The position numbers and the translations under genes were made by a program. A DNA stretch of 64,000 nt from an uncultured Collinsella sp. (lineage in GTDB: Bacteria > Actinomycetota > Coriobacteriia > Coriobacteriales > Coriobacteriaceae), in the NCBI GenBank assembly GCA_905209455.1, contig CAJLTA010000006.1:27139-91138 (forward strand). The letters are read 5' to 3'. Of this stretch, positions 16,027 to 24,179 are shown piece by piece. The notes under the pieces are model-generated. The model had not been told where the DNA came from and ran no database searches. It was given only the letters and a program-made list of their open reading frames with translations. How positions within the stretch are numbered: the first letter of the stretch is position 1; the number at the start of each line of letters is the position of its first letter.

Positions 16027-17490
16027 ATGTCAGATACGAAGGCGAAGAAGACAAACAGACGTTTTAAGTTCAAATTACCGCATGTCTATACGATCATGTT
16101 CTTGCTGATCGTTGTCTTTGCGGTCCTGACTTGGATCGTTCCCTCTGGTCAGTATCAGCGCAAGACGATTTCGACAGCGGCGGGCGAGCGTGAAGTCGCC
16201 GTTGCTGGAACCTATGAACAGGTCGATAAGAACTACACCGATTCCGAGACCGGCGAGACCATCAATCTGGGCCAGGATATCTTCGCGGTTCTGCAAGCGC
16301 CCACCAAGGGCATCCAGGAGGCTGCCGACGTCGTTGCGTTCGTCTTATTGATTGGCGGATCGTTCGCGATCATCACCAAGACCAACGCTTTGAATGCCGG
16401 CATGAGCCGTGTGATTAAAAAGCTCAAGAACAAGGACATCCTCATCATTCCCATCACGATGACATTGCTGTCCATTTGCGGCACTACGTTTGGTATGTCT
16501 GAGGAAGCCCTGCCGTTCTATGCCATCTTCATTCCCATCATGATGGGTATCGGGTATGACTCGATGACGGCATTCATCATCTGCTTCCTTGGTCCTAACC
16601 TGGGATATTGTGCTTCGACCATCGACCCGTTTAATGTTTTGATCGCCCAAGGCATCATTGGCATCGAGGGTAATCCGCAACTGTGGCTGCGCGCCGTTTC
16701 TTGGGTTATCTTCACTGCCGTCGGTATCGCATGGGCCATGCGCTACGCCATGCGCGTCAAGAAAAACCCCGAGTCGTCCATTGTGTACGAGGACGATAAG
16801 CTCAAGCGTATTGAGTTTTCCGTGACCGATGCCTCCATCGAGGAAGAGTTCACTATCCGTCAGAAGCTCGTGCTCATCGATTTTGCTTGCGGTATGGGCA
16901 TTATCGTCTGGGGTCTTGTTACCCAGGGCTGGTACATGAATGAGATTTCCGCCGTGTTCCTTGGCATGGGCTTGCTTGCCGGTATCCTGGGCGGTCTTGA
17001 CCAGCAGACAATCGCAGAGGAGTTCGTTAAGGGTCTCGCCGACTTTGCGTACGCTGCCATCGTTATCGGTATCGCTCGCGGTATTCTGGTCATCGCCGAG
17101 GGCGGCATGATCATCGACACCATCCTCCAGGCGCTCGCTACCGCGCTCGCCGGCGCACCCGCCGCCGTCTACACCACGTTTATGTATATCGTCCTTGGCC
17201 TGCTCTCTTTGCTGGTTCCCTCGAGTTCTGGCCTGGCGGCGCTCACCATGCCCGTTATGGGCCCCCTGACCGAGCTCATGGGCCTCAATCCCGAGGCAGC
17301 CGTCACCGCGCTCCAGTTTGCCAACCAGACCATCAACACCATCAGCCCCGTGGCGGGCATGACGGTCGCCGGTCTTGCCGTGGCTAGGATTTCGTTTGGC
17401 CAATGGTGGAAGACCATTTGGAAGTTCTTCATTTTCATGGTCGTCTTTGGCGTGATTGTAACGGCAATCTCTGGCATGCTTCCGGTGTAG
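16027..17490 (+). CDS. YfcC-family membrane permease
   Basis: 487 aa, about 12 membrane spans. Start ATG 16027 follows GGAGGT. The opening KLPHVYTIMFLLIVVFAVLT then WIVPSGQY, the conserved PSSSGLAALTMPVMGPL and the closing TINTISPVAGMTV region identify the YfcC/C4-dicarboxylate-uptake-C superfamily (relatives of arginine-ornithine and short-chain fatty acid carriers). It is the first gene of an operon for Amadori-type compounds and occupies the place of the frlA transporter of E. coli, which belongs to an unrelated family. So it is the best candidate importer for fructoselysine or a related glycated amino acid (inference). Confidence 0.85.
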   Translation: MSDTKAKKTNRRFKFKLPHVYTIMFLLIVVFAVLTWIVPSGQYQRKTISTAAGEREVAVAGTYEQVDKNYTDSETGETINLGQDIFAVLQAPTKGIQEAADVVAFVLLIGGSFAIITKTNALNAGMSRVIKKLKNKDILIIPITMTLLSICGTTFGMSEEALPFYAIFIPIMMGIGYDSMTAFIICFLGPNLGYCASTIDPFNVLIAQGIIGIEGNPQLWLRAVSWVIFTAVGIAWAMRYAMRVKKNPESSIVYEDDKLKRIEFSVTDASIEEEFTIRQKLVLIDFACGMGIIVWGLVTQGWYMNEISAVFLGMGLLAGILGGLDQQTIAEEFVKGLADFAYAAIVIGIARGILVIAEGGMIIDTILQALATALAGAPAAVYTTFMYIVLGLLSLLVPSSSGLAALTMPVMGPLTELMGLNPEAAVTALQFANQTINTISPVAGMTVAGLAVARISFGQWWKTIWKFFIFMVVFGVIVTAISGMLPV

Positions 17491-17499
17491 GTGGTTGTG

Positions 17500-19083
17500 A
17501 TGTCTGATCGTTTGACGGTCCTGACGTCTAAGAGCGTCTTTACCGGTACGGGGGACCTGCCGTTTGAAGGTTTCGTAGCGGTCCGTGGCAATCGAATTGA
17601 GGCTGTTGGCACCAAGTGTGAGGTAGCTTCGTATTTGACCCAGGCGGACGAGGTAGTTGACCTGGGCGACCGCACCGTCATGCCTGGCCTGATCGATGTA
17701 CATACCTTCTATACAGGCTGGGCGCTGCGGACGTTGGGGTCTGATCTGTCCGGCATCGCTGATGCCAAAGAGGCCGTGTCGCTCTTGCGTACATGGAAAG
17801 AAGATCATCCGGATTGCGCGGCGGCTTTTGGCCACAACCTACCCGAAACGTTGGCATCGGATGCCGAGAACGCAAATACGGCAGCTGTGTTTGACGATTG
17901 TTTTGGCGATATCCCCGTCGTCTGCTTTACATCGGGTGCGGAGACCTGCGTTCTCAATGCTGCCGCCAGTGCGCGATACGGCTTTACACCCCAGGCGTGC
18001 TATGCCGAGAAGATCTGGCGCATGATGAGCGATTTCCTCGCGCTGCCCGAGGTGCGTGCCGGGTATTCGGACTACATGAGCATGCTTAACGAGCGCGGCG
18101 TTACCGCCATCAAGGAAATGGCGTTTGATGACTACTACGGCTTTGCCGACGAAATGGCTCGCCGTGAGGAATCTGGTGAGCTGACGGTTCGCGTCTCTAT
18201 GATGTCGCAGCCGGTGGGCGCCGGTGCAAATCTGGCATATGCCCGCGAGGCGCGAGAGCGCTTCCGGGGACCGTTCGTTCGTTTTTCTGGCTTCAACCGT
18301 ATGACCGACCGCGGCGTATGGGCGGGGCTTGCCGAGATGATAGACCCCTATGAGGACTCGGCCGATGCGGGCGCTGCCGGCAAGACGGTCGTCGAGGAGC
18401 CAGAGTGGGATCTGATTGAGAACGAGCTGCGTGCAATTGATGCTGACGGCTTCCGATATTCCTTGCATTGCCAGGGCGATGGCGCCGTTCGTCGCACCGT
18501 GGCGCTCTATGCCTCGCTGCCTCGAGACGAGCATGGACGGATGCTTCGTCGCCATGCGATTACCGATCTCGAGAACTCTGACCCGACCGATCTTGTCAAG
18601 TTTGGCAAGTTAGGTGGAATTTGCGAGGTCTATCCGCAGATTCTGACGCTGGACCGGCGCGAGGATTGCCTGTCGATGATGCGTCGACAAATTGGCGAGA
18701 CGCGACTTTTGCACAGCTGGAATCGCCGCGGCATGGAAGATTCCGGATGCACAGTGTGCTGTGGCACGGATTTGCCGCTGTTGATTCCGAGCTTGGGCGA
18801 GTCAATCTACAGTGCGTGCGGCGGATACTTCGACGACGGACTGCCCGTGAATGAGGTCAACACGCTGACGCTTGTCGAGCTCTTGTGCGCTTGGACTGCC
18901 GGGGGCGCGTACGACCTGATGCGCGAAGACGAGCTGGGTACGCTTGAGGTTGGCAAGCTTGCCGATATCTGCGTGCTCGATCGGGATGTGTTCGACCTCG
19001 ATTATCGCGACGCACGTGATCTTGCGGTTGACATGACGATGTCGGACGGACAAATCGTGTTCGATCGAAATAAGGAGGCATAA
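17500..19083 (+). CDS. Amidohydrolase-family protein (YtcJ-like)
   Basis: 527 aa, starting at ATG 17500 (AGGTGG upstream), 9 bases after the permease stop. Amidohydro_3-type architecture: N-terminal beta domain, barrel entry TVMPGLIDVHTFYTG, SLHCQGDGAVRRTVALY, RRHAITDLENSD, CGTDLPLLIPSL and C-terminal ADICVLDRDVF. The usual barrel-entry HxH metal motif reads H-T-F here, so the second His is replaced; the other metal-site elements look retained. The family hydrolyses C-N bonds in N-acyl or formamide compounds. In this operon it might free glycated amino acids from acyl or peptide conjugates, but no substrate is shown by sequence. Confidence 0.85.
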   Translation: MSDRLTVLTSKSVFTGTGDLPFEGFVAVRGNRIEAVGTKCEVASYLTQADEVVDLGDRTVMPGLIDVHTFYTGWALRTLGSDLSGIADAKEAVSLLRTWKEDHPDCAAAFGHNLPETLASDAENANTAAVFDDCFGDIPVVCFTSGAETCVLNAAASARYGFTPQACYAEKIWRMMSDFLALPEVRAGYSDYMSMLNERGVTAIKEMAFDDYYGFADEMARREESGELTVRVSMMSQPVGAGANLAYAREARERFRGPFVRFSGFNRMTDRGVWAGLAEMIDPYEDSADAGAAGKTVVEEPEWDLIENELRAIDADGFRYSLHCQGDGAVRRTVALYASLPRDEHGRMLRRHAITDLENSDPTDLVKFGKLGGICEVYPQILTLDRREDCLSMMRRQIGETRLLHSWNRRGMEDSGCTVCCGTDLPLLIPSLGESIYSACGGYFDDGLPVNEVNTLTLVELLCAWTAGGAYDLMREDELGTLEVGKLADICVLDRDVFDLDYRDARDLAVDMTMSDGQIVFDRNKEA

Positions 19084-19084
19084 G

Positions 19085-19936
19085 ATGCCTGAATCCAAAC
19101 CGACGCTGCGCCGCGAGCAGATTGCGGGCATGAATATCCACTACATCATGTGGTCGCTCGATTACTTCCTTGATGTGCAGCAGCGCTTGGGCTTTGAGTC
19201 CATTGAGCTGTGGTGTGCGGAGCCGCATGTGACGCTCGACCACACGGGCTACTTTGAGGCTGAGGTCCTGGCGAAAAAGGCTGCAGACCGTGGGCTTAGG
19301 TATCGTACTCTGTGCCCCGAGAATGTTGTCTATCCTTGGCAGTACTGCGCACGCAAACCGCTGCATGAACAGCGCAGCCTGGCGTACTTTAAGCACGGCA
19401 TTGAGCTTGCCGAGGTACTTGGGTGCGACCGTATGTCCGTCAACTCGGGCTGGGGCGACTGGGACGAGGACCGCGAGGAAGCCTGGAAGCGCAGCCGCGA
19501 GCACTTGTCCATTCTGGCGGAGTATGCCGGCGAGCACGGTCTGGTGCTTACGATGGAAAGCCTGCGTCCCGAGGAGAGCAACCTTGTGACGACGGTTTCC
19601 GATGCGAAGCGCATGATTGACGAGGTCGCGAGCCCGTACTTACAGCCCATGGTTGATACAACCGCGATGGGCGTTGCAGGCGAGACGCTCGAGGACTGGT
19701 TTGCCGCCTTTGGTGATGGGGCAATTCACGAGATGCACTTTATCGACGGTGACCCGTATGGCCATCTGGTGTGGGGCGATGGCAAGCACGATATGGACGC
19801 CTTCGTCGCCACGCTCAACGCCCATGGTTTCGACGGCATGCTGGGCCAGGAAATCACGGACGGTCGTTACTACGATGATCCGGCGGCGGCAGATGCCAAG
19901 AACATGGCCGCATTCGAGAAATATCTGATTGACTAA
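19085..19936 (+). CDS. frlC: Sugar phosphate isomerase/epimerase, FrlC-like
   Basis: 283 aa TIM-barrel of the AP-endonuclease-2-like isomerase family. The segments GFESIELWCAEPHVTLD, LTMESLRPEES, MVDTTAMGVAGETL and MHFIDGDPYGHLVWGDG supply the typical Glu/Asp/His metal ligands. It begins one base after the amidohydrolase stop, with AAGGAGG in the end of that gene. In E. coli FrlC converts psicoselysine to fructoselysine; the co-encoded FrlB- and FrlD-like proteins support the same role here. The family is wide, so another ketose epimerase is possible. Confidence 0.8.
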   Translation: MPESKPTLRREQIAGMNIHYIMWSLDYFLDVQQRLGFESIELWCAEPHVTLDHTGYFEAEVLAKKAADRGLRYRTLCPENVVYPWQYCARKPLHEQRSLAYFKHGIELAEVLGCDRMSVNSGWGDWDEDREEAWKRSREHLSILAEYAGEHGLVLTMESLRPEESNLVTTVSDAKRMIDEVASPYLQPMVDTTAMGVAGETLEDWFAAFGDGAIHEMHFIDGDPYGHLVWGDGKHDMDAFVATLNAHGFDGMLGQEITDGRYYDDPAAADAKNMAAFEKYLID

Positions 19937-19998
19937 AACAACCATCGGCCACGCAACCAACGTCATTGATTGCGGGCCAAATAAGAAAGGAACTGGAT

Positions 19999-20967
19999 AT
20001 GAACGCACACGATCTGATCAAAGAGGCAATTGCCGAGAAGGGCAAGTTCGACAGCGTCTACTGGATTGCTTGCGGTGGCTCCATGATCGATTTGATCCCG
20101 GCTCATGAGCTTCTGCAGCGCGAGGCAACCACCTTCACTTCGTATATCTATACGGCTCGCGAGTTCGATATCATGCGTCCGCGTCGTCTGGGCGAGAAGT
20201 CCCTGGTCATCGCTTGTAGCCACAGCGGCAACACCCCCGAGGTCGTCGAGGGCTGCGAGATTGCCCTTGCTGCCGGCGCTACGGTGATCGCCCAGACCGA
20301 CAACGCTGGATCCAAGATTGACTCCGGCAAGTGGACCACGTGGGTCTACCCGTGGGGCGAGGGCGTGCCGCAGGCCGAGGTCCCCGCTGGCATTTCGCTG
20401 TCGCTTGCGGCCGAGCTGCTCGATCAGCAGGAGGGCTACGCCGATCTTGCCGATATGTATGCCGGTATCGCCGAGATGGATAAGATTCTTCCCCCGGCAC
20501 GCGAGAAGGTAAATGCCGAGCTGGGCGATCGTTTTGCCAAGCTTTGCCAGGAGCACGAGTTCTTCTACATTCTGGGCAGCGGTCCCAACTTTAGCCAGAC
20601 CTACGGTTTCGCTATCTGCTCTCTTATGGAGATGCAGTGGCAGCACTGCAGCTACATCCACTCTGCCGAGTACTTCCATGGCCCCTTCGAGGCTACTCAG
20701 GATGGCGTTTTTTACTTCCTGCAGATGGGCTCCAGCGAGTGCCGTGCCATGGACGAGCGCGCCCTGGCGTTCCTTAAGACGCATACCGATACGCTGATGG
20801 TGCTCGATGCCAAGGAGTACGGTATGGAAGCCGTGCCGGCGAGCGTCCGTGCCTATCTGGACCCGGTGCTGTTCTACGCCATGAACTGCGAGCTGCGTGC
20901 TGCACGCGGCAAGGTGTTTGATCACGATCCCGATTTCCGTCGCTATATGGGTGTTGTCGAGTACTAG
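19999..20967 (+). CDS. frlB: SIS-domain protein, FrlB-like fructoselysine-6-phosphate deglycase
   Basis: 322 aa from ATG 19999 (AAAGGAACT upstream). Two SIS domains: VYWIACGGSMIDLIPAHEL and SLVIACSHSGNTPEVVEG in the first, FYILGSGPNFSQTYGFAICS and HSAEYFHGPFEA in the second. The ending DHDPDFRRYMGVVEY closely matches the C-terminus I recall for E. coli FrlB (DHNPDERRYYGGLVEY). FrlB splits fructoselysine-6-phosphate to lysine and glucose-6-phosphate. A glucoselysine- or other Amadori-specific deglycase cannot be excluded. The product enters glycolysis, where pgi of this window would act. Confidence 0.85.
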   Translation: MNAHDLIKEAIAEKGKFDSVYWIACGGSMIDLIPAHELLQREATTFTSYIYTAREFDIMRPRRLGEKSLVIACSHSGNTPEVVEGCEIALAAGATVIAQTDNAGSKIDSGKWTTWVYPWGEGVPQAEVPAGISLSLAAELLDQQEGYADLADMYAGIAEMDKILPPAREKVNAELGDRFAKLCQEHEFFYILGSGPNFSQTYGFAICSLMEMQWQHCSYIHSAEYFHGPFEATQDGVFYFLQMGSSECRAMDERALAFLKTHTDTLMVLDAKEYGMEAVPASVRAYLDPVLFYAMNCELRAARGKVFDHDPDFRRYMGVVEY

Positions 20968-20981
20968 AAGGGGCAAAGGCC

Positions 20982-21845
20982 ATGGCATTTAACGTTAACG
21001 CGCTCGGATTTGGCGACAACGTCGTCGATCGCTACGAGCATATCCACACCATGTATCCTGGCGGCAATGCGGTGAACTTCGCCGTTTATGCCAAGAAATG
21101 CGGTGCCGCACGTTCTGCATACATGGGCATTTTTGGCAATGACGCCGCTGCCGAGCATGTCATTGCAAGCCTCGAGGATGAGGGTATCGAGCTTGACAAG
21201 TGCGAGCAGATGATTGGCGAGAACGGAGCGGCTCGCGTGACCGTCGTTGACGGTGACCGTGTCTTCCTCGGCTCCAACGAGGGCGGTATCCGTGGCGATG
21301 CGCGCTATGTCCTCGATCGCTTTGACCTTTCGTACATGAAGCAGTTCGATGTGGTTCATTCGGGCAACTATTGCTTTACCGAGCGCGAGCTGCCCAAGCT
21401 GAAGGCTGCGGGCGTCACGGTCTCTTTTGACTTTTCGGACGACTCCACCGACGAGTACTACGAGCAGATTGCGCCCTACGTCGATTTCGCTTTCTTTAGT
21501 GCGGCGGATGCCGCGAGTGAGGACGAGATTCGCGAACGTCTGGCATGGGTGAAGGGCCTGGGTCCGCGTTTTGTGTCGGCTACGGCGGGCGCCGAGGGCT
21601 GCATTGCTTACGACGGCGAGCGCTATTACCGCCAGCTGGCTAAACCGGTAACGGACATGAAGGACACCATGGGGGCGGGCGACTCGTTCCTCACCTCGTT
21701 TTTGATGTGCTATCTCGATTCCGCCAAGCGTGGTGAGGATGGCGCCGAGGCCATCGAGCGCGCACTCGACTTTGCGGCGGGGTTTGCTTCGACCGTATGC
21801 GGTATGGAAGGCTCCTGGGGCCATGGGGCACCGATTTCCGAATAG
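20982..21845 (+). CDS. frlD: PfkB-family kinase, FrlD-like fructoselysine kinase
   Basis: 287 aa, 14 bases after the deglycase gene. Ribokinase-fold signatures: N-terminal GFGDNVVDRYEH, GGNAVNFAVYAKKCG and the anion-hole/catalytic DTMGAGDSFLTSFLM (Asp base). Segments such as DRVFLGSNEGGIRGD, FDVVHSG and VSFDFSDDSTDEYYEQI align with E. coli FrlD. It would phosphorylate the imported Amadori compound at C6, making the substrate of the SIS deglycase. Followed by a terminator-like hairpin and the MITE-like element. Confidence 0.87.
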   Translation: MAFNVNALGFGDNVVDRYEHIHTMYPGGNAVNFAVYAKKCGAARSAYMGIFGNDAAAEHVIASLEDEGIELDKCEQMIGENGAARVTVVDGDRVFLGSNEGGIRGDARYVLDRFDLSYMKQFDVVHSGNYCFTERELPKLKAAGVTVSFDFSDDSTDEYYEQIAPYVDFAFFSAADAASEDEIRERLAWVKGLGPRFVSATAGAEGCIAYDGERYYRQLAKPVTDMKDTMGAGDSFLTSFLMCYLDSAKRGEDGAEAIERALDFAAGFASTVCGMEGSWGHGAPISE

Positions 21846-21852
21846 GTGAGCA

Positions 21853-21886
21853 GTCCCGGGGAGTCGAATTGTCGCCTCCCCGGGAC
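21853..21886 (+). terminator. Hairpin ending the frl-like operon
   Basis: GTCCCGGGGAG and CTCCCCGGGAC, perfect 11-bp arms; no T-run. Confidence 0.7.
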
Positions 21887-21890
21887 CTCG

Positions 21891-22118
21891 TGGGCAAAAA
21901 ATGCCAAATATGAGTACTGTCACTAATTTAGTAACAGCGAAATCAAGCTTTCGAGAGCCTAGTTGAGTGTCTGCGGTCGATTAAAACCTGCTAAGTATGG
22001 CTTTGCCCATGCAAATGAGCCTTGATAATGAACGAATGTACATTATCAAGGCACTGTTTTGTTGCAAAATAATGTGACTAGCTTTGCAACAGTACTCATA
22101 TTTGGCATTTTTTGCCCA
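21891..22118. mobile_element. MITE-like element with perfect 30-bp terminal inverted repeats
   Basis: 228 bases with ends 21891-21920 and 22089-22118 that are exact reverse complements (outer part TGGGCAAAAAATGCCAAATA). The interior is AT-rich compared with flanking DNA and holds a second dyad (CCTTGATAATG / CATTATCAAGG, 22021-22051). No open frame. Clear target-site duplication is not seen. Non-autonomous mobile element or a structured intergenic repeat. Confidence 0.75.
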
Positions 22119-22124
22119 CCGGGG

Positions 22125-22907
22125 TCAGCGAAGGTCGAAAATGGAATGGGTATTTCCCAAAACAGCCGACTCGATGCTCCGCGAATCGCATTTTTTGATT
22201 GCGGCAACGACTTCGGAGGTTCTTGCGAGCGAATCGACGAGTTGTCGTGCAGTGGTTTCCTTATTTTGCTCGGCTGGCGCATCGGTTTCGAGCAACAAGC
22301 GGTTGAGTGGAATCTGTCGTGCGTATTCACGCCCGCGTTTGGTCGCAAGCATGCGTTCATTGATGGAAAAGAAGCTGCCTGCGTGGCGCGCACGGACGAG
22401 CTCATCCGAGGTACCGCTAAACCAGTGGAAGATGATGGTGGGGGAGTTGGGATCGTTCTTTAGAAGGCCGCTCGACTCCAAAATGTCCAAGGTTGCCCCC
22501 GCTGCGCGAACGGCGTGAATGGACAGGACGCGCCCAGCGAGTGGGTGCTGCGATAGAGCTTGGCAAAGCCGCTCAAATGCCTGCGTCTGGACTCCCTCGG
22601 TGCCCGCAAAGCGTGATGAAAAATCGAGTCCGATCTCGCCGATAAAGCGCTCTCGGCTAGCGAGCTCGCAAAGTAGGTTGACCTCGGCGGCTCCGCACCG
22701 GCCGTCGGCGAGCCACCAGGGGTGGAGCCCAATGCCGGCGATGATGCCTGGTTGGCGACGGGCGCGCTCGTTAGCGGCCGAAAAGTCGCGTGGATTGACG
22801 CCGCAGTCAAAGAGCCCCAGACCCAATGCCGCCGACTCACTGGCTGCAGCATCGGGGCTGAGCATCAAATCAAGGTGACAATGCGCGTCAAAGAATCGCG
22901 GTTCCAT
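22125..22907 (-). CDS. TatD-family metal-dependent hydrolase
   Basis: 260 aa. Metal motifs of the family are present: FDAHCHLD at the N-terminus, GLHPWWL, GEIGLDFSSR, SIHAVRA, IFHWFSGT and LLLETDAP. TatD proteins are DNases or deoxyribonucleoside-related hydrolases in the cytoplasm; some take part in quality control or repair. The gene lies 14 bases after tcdA on the same strand, so they form an operon. Its 3' end abuts the MITE-like element. Length is normal. Confidence 0.9.
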   Translation of the reverse strand: MEPRFFDAHCHLDLMLSPDAAASESAALGLGLFDCGVNPRDFSAANERARRQPGIIAGIGLHPWWLADGRCGAAEVNLLCELASRERFIGEIGLDFSSRFAGTEGVQTQAFERLCQALSQHPLAGRVLSIHAVRAAGATLDILESSGLLKNDPNSPTIIFHWFSGTSDELVRARHAGSFFSINERMLATKRGREYARQIPLNRLLLETDAPAEQNKETTARQLVDSLARTSEVVAAIKKCDSRSIESAVLGNTHSIFDLR

Positions 22908-22921
22908 CGTAGGGCATCCTG

Positions 22922-23719
22922 CTAGTCCAGGCGCTGGCCATCGGCGCGCACGCGCTCGGTGCCGCGCCCACTGATCTGGCGGATAACCTCGCCGGCGATC
23001 ATCTGACCCATGATAGGCGGCATAAAGCTGGCGGTTCCGAGCTCGGTACGCTCGTGGATGTTGGAAGGGTCGCGGGGCTGTGTCTTAACCGATTCCTCGC
23101 AGCTAAACAGTACATGCAGGCTCTTGATTCCGCGCTTCTTACATTCTTTGCGCATGATGCGGCTCATGGGGTCACGTACCGTATCGAAAATGTCGGCAAA
23201 GCGGAGGCACTCGGGATGGAGCTTATTGGCCCCGCCCATGGAGCTAACCAAACGAATGTCGTGTTCCTGAGCATATTTGGCAATGGTGAGCTTGGCCGAG
23301 ATGGTGTCGATGGCGTCGACGACGTAGTCGATCTTGCCCCCCGTCTGCTCCAAAACGCTCGCGAAGAAATCATCGATGTTGTCGCTCAGCAGGTATTCGG
23401 TGCGTTTGATGACGGTAGCGGTAGGGTTGATGTCGTGAATCATAGCCTCCATGACGTCGACTTTGCGCTTTCCGATGGTGCTGTGAAAGGCGATGGCCTG
23501 ACGGTTGATATTGCTGGGCGCGATGACGTCCTTATCCAGAATGACGAAATGACCGATGCCGCCGCGGGCGAGTGCCTCGCAGCAGTTGGAGCCCACGCCT
23601 CCGCAGCCGAGCACCAGCACTGTAGCATCGGCGAGCTTGTCGAGTGCCTCGCGGCCCATGATGATCTCGAGCTTGGTGTCGCGTGTCTCGATGGGGGCTG
23701 CGGCTGCGGTTTCGGTCAT
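22922..23719 (-). CDS. tcdA: tRNA threonylcarbamoyladenosine dehydratase (TcdA/ThiF family)
   Basis: 265 aa from the ATG at 23717-23719; the frame runs further upstream but without family similarity. E1-like nucleotide fold with VLVLGCGGVGSNCCEALARG, ILDKDVIAPSNINRQ (adenylate site Arg) and VDAIDTISAKLTI. The absence of the CxxC zinc motifs of ThiF/MoeB and the GGANKLHPECLRFADIFDT segment point to TcdA, which cyclises t6A37 in ANN-reading tRNAs using ATP. Followed by tatD in one operon. Confidence 0.87.
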   Translation of the reverse strand: MTETAAAAPIETRDTKLEIIMGREALDKLADATVLVLGCGGVGSNCCEALARGGIGHFVILDKDVIAPSNINRQAIAFHSTIGKRKVDVMEAMIHDINPTATVIKRTEYLLSDNIDDFFASVLEQTGGKIDYVVDAIDTISAKLTIAKYAQEHDIRLVSSMGGANKLHPECLRFADIFDTVRDPMSRIMRKECKKRGIKSLHVLFSCEESVKTQPRDPSNIHERTELGTASFMPPIMGQMIAGEVIRQISGRGTERVRADGQRLD

Positions 23720-23926
23720 AGATATCCTCCGATGGGGAGTCGGTCGTGTTTTAGCTATCGCCATTATAGGTATTATTGCGATTCCATTTGAGCCCTTGGA
23801 GCTTGTTGAAATGGGATCGGGATTCGCATAAGATTGAAGCAGATGGCACCCGTTGCCGCGGGTTGACCAACTCCCAAACACGTTTGTAGCGTGAGAAGTG
23901 GCCGTCTTCGCATTACGCGGGGGCGG

Positions 23927-24013
23927 CTATTTCATTCGACCTCCAATGTGGATGCCGAGCTCCACAGCCGCGATTACAAGCAACAACAACGTCAGGACAT
24001 CGTCAATACTCAT
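23927..24013 (-). CDS. 28-residue hydrophobic membrane peptide (type I toxin-like)
   Basis: Small frame of 28 codons plus TAG, too short for routine calling. The peptide begins MSIDDVLTLLLLVIAAVELG, then a short polar tail ending GRMK: one transmembrane helix with an acidic head and basic tail, the layout of small holin-like and TisB-type toxins. GGAG lies 9 bases before the ATG. A candidate -10 (TACAAT, 24070-24065) and a near-consensus LexA box (24079-24092) lie upstream. It is divergent from sdpR-sdpI. Coding is supported by ribosome binding site, composition and layout; function is inference. Confidence 0.6.
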   Translation of the reverse strand: MSIDDVLTLLLLVIAAVELGIHIGGRMK

Positions 24014-24064
24014 AGTCCATCTCCTTCTCGGGTAGAGGGAGCTGGCCCATCTGCTTCAACTTCC

Positions 24065-24070
24065 ATTGTA
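24065..24070 (-). promoter_or_regulatory. Candidate -10 box of the small peptide gene
   Basis: TACAAT on the - strand, 52 bases before the ATG; the -35 is weak (TAGAAC region), and the LexA-like box falls between the two. Confidence 0.4.
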
Positions 24071-24078
24071 ACTAAACA

Positions 24079-24092
24079 CGAACGAATGTTCT
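24079..24092. promoter_or_regulatory. LexA-like SOS box upstream of the small peptide
   Basis: CGAACGAATGTTCT matches the Gram-positive LexA consensus CGAACRNRYGTTYC at 13 of 14 positions. It lies just upstream of the peptide's -10 box and 26 bases upstream of the sdpR -35, so it could control either direction. Confidence 0.65.
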
Positions 24093-24093
24093 A

Positions 24094-24130
24094 TAGATGT
24101 TACTGTATTAGATAGTCAGACAAACATCTA
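24094..24130. promoter_or_regulatory. Inverted repeat, possible SdpR operator
   Basis: TAGATGTT (24094-24101) and AACATCTA (24123-24130) are exact inverted copies that flank and enter the sdpR promoter; autoregulation by the ArsR-type protein is the likely purpose. Confidence 0.5.
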
Positions 24131-24145
24131 AATATCGAGTATAGT
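24117..24145 (+). promoter_or_regulatory. Promoter of sdpR-sdpI
   Basis: CAGACA (24117-24122), 17 bases, TATAGT (24140-24145); about 35 bases before the sdpR start. Confidence 0.6.
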
Positions 24146-24179
24146 GTGCGCGTCATGAGAGATGATGAAAGGAGGTCTT

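Noticed and set aside
23891..24115. 74-codon + strand frame between tcdA and sdpR
   Set aside because: No ribosome binding site, non-biological composition, and it lies opposite the better supported 28-aa peptide gene and its promoter.
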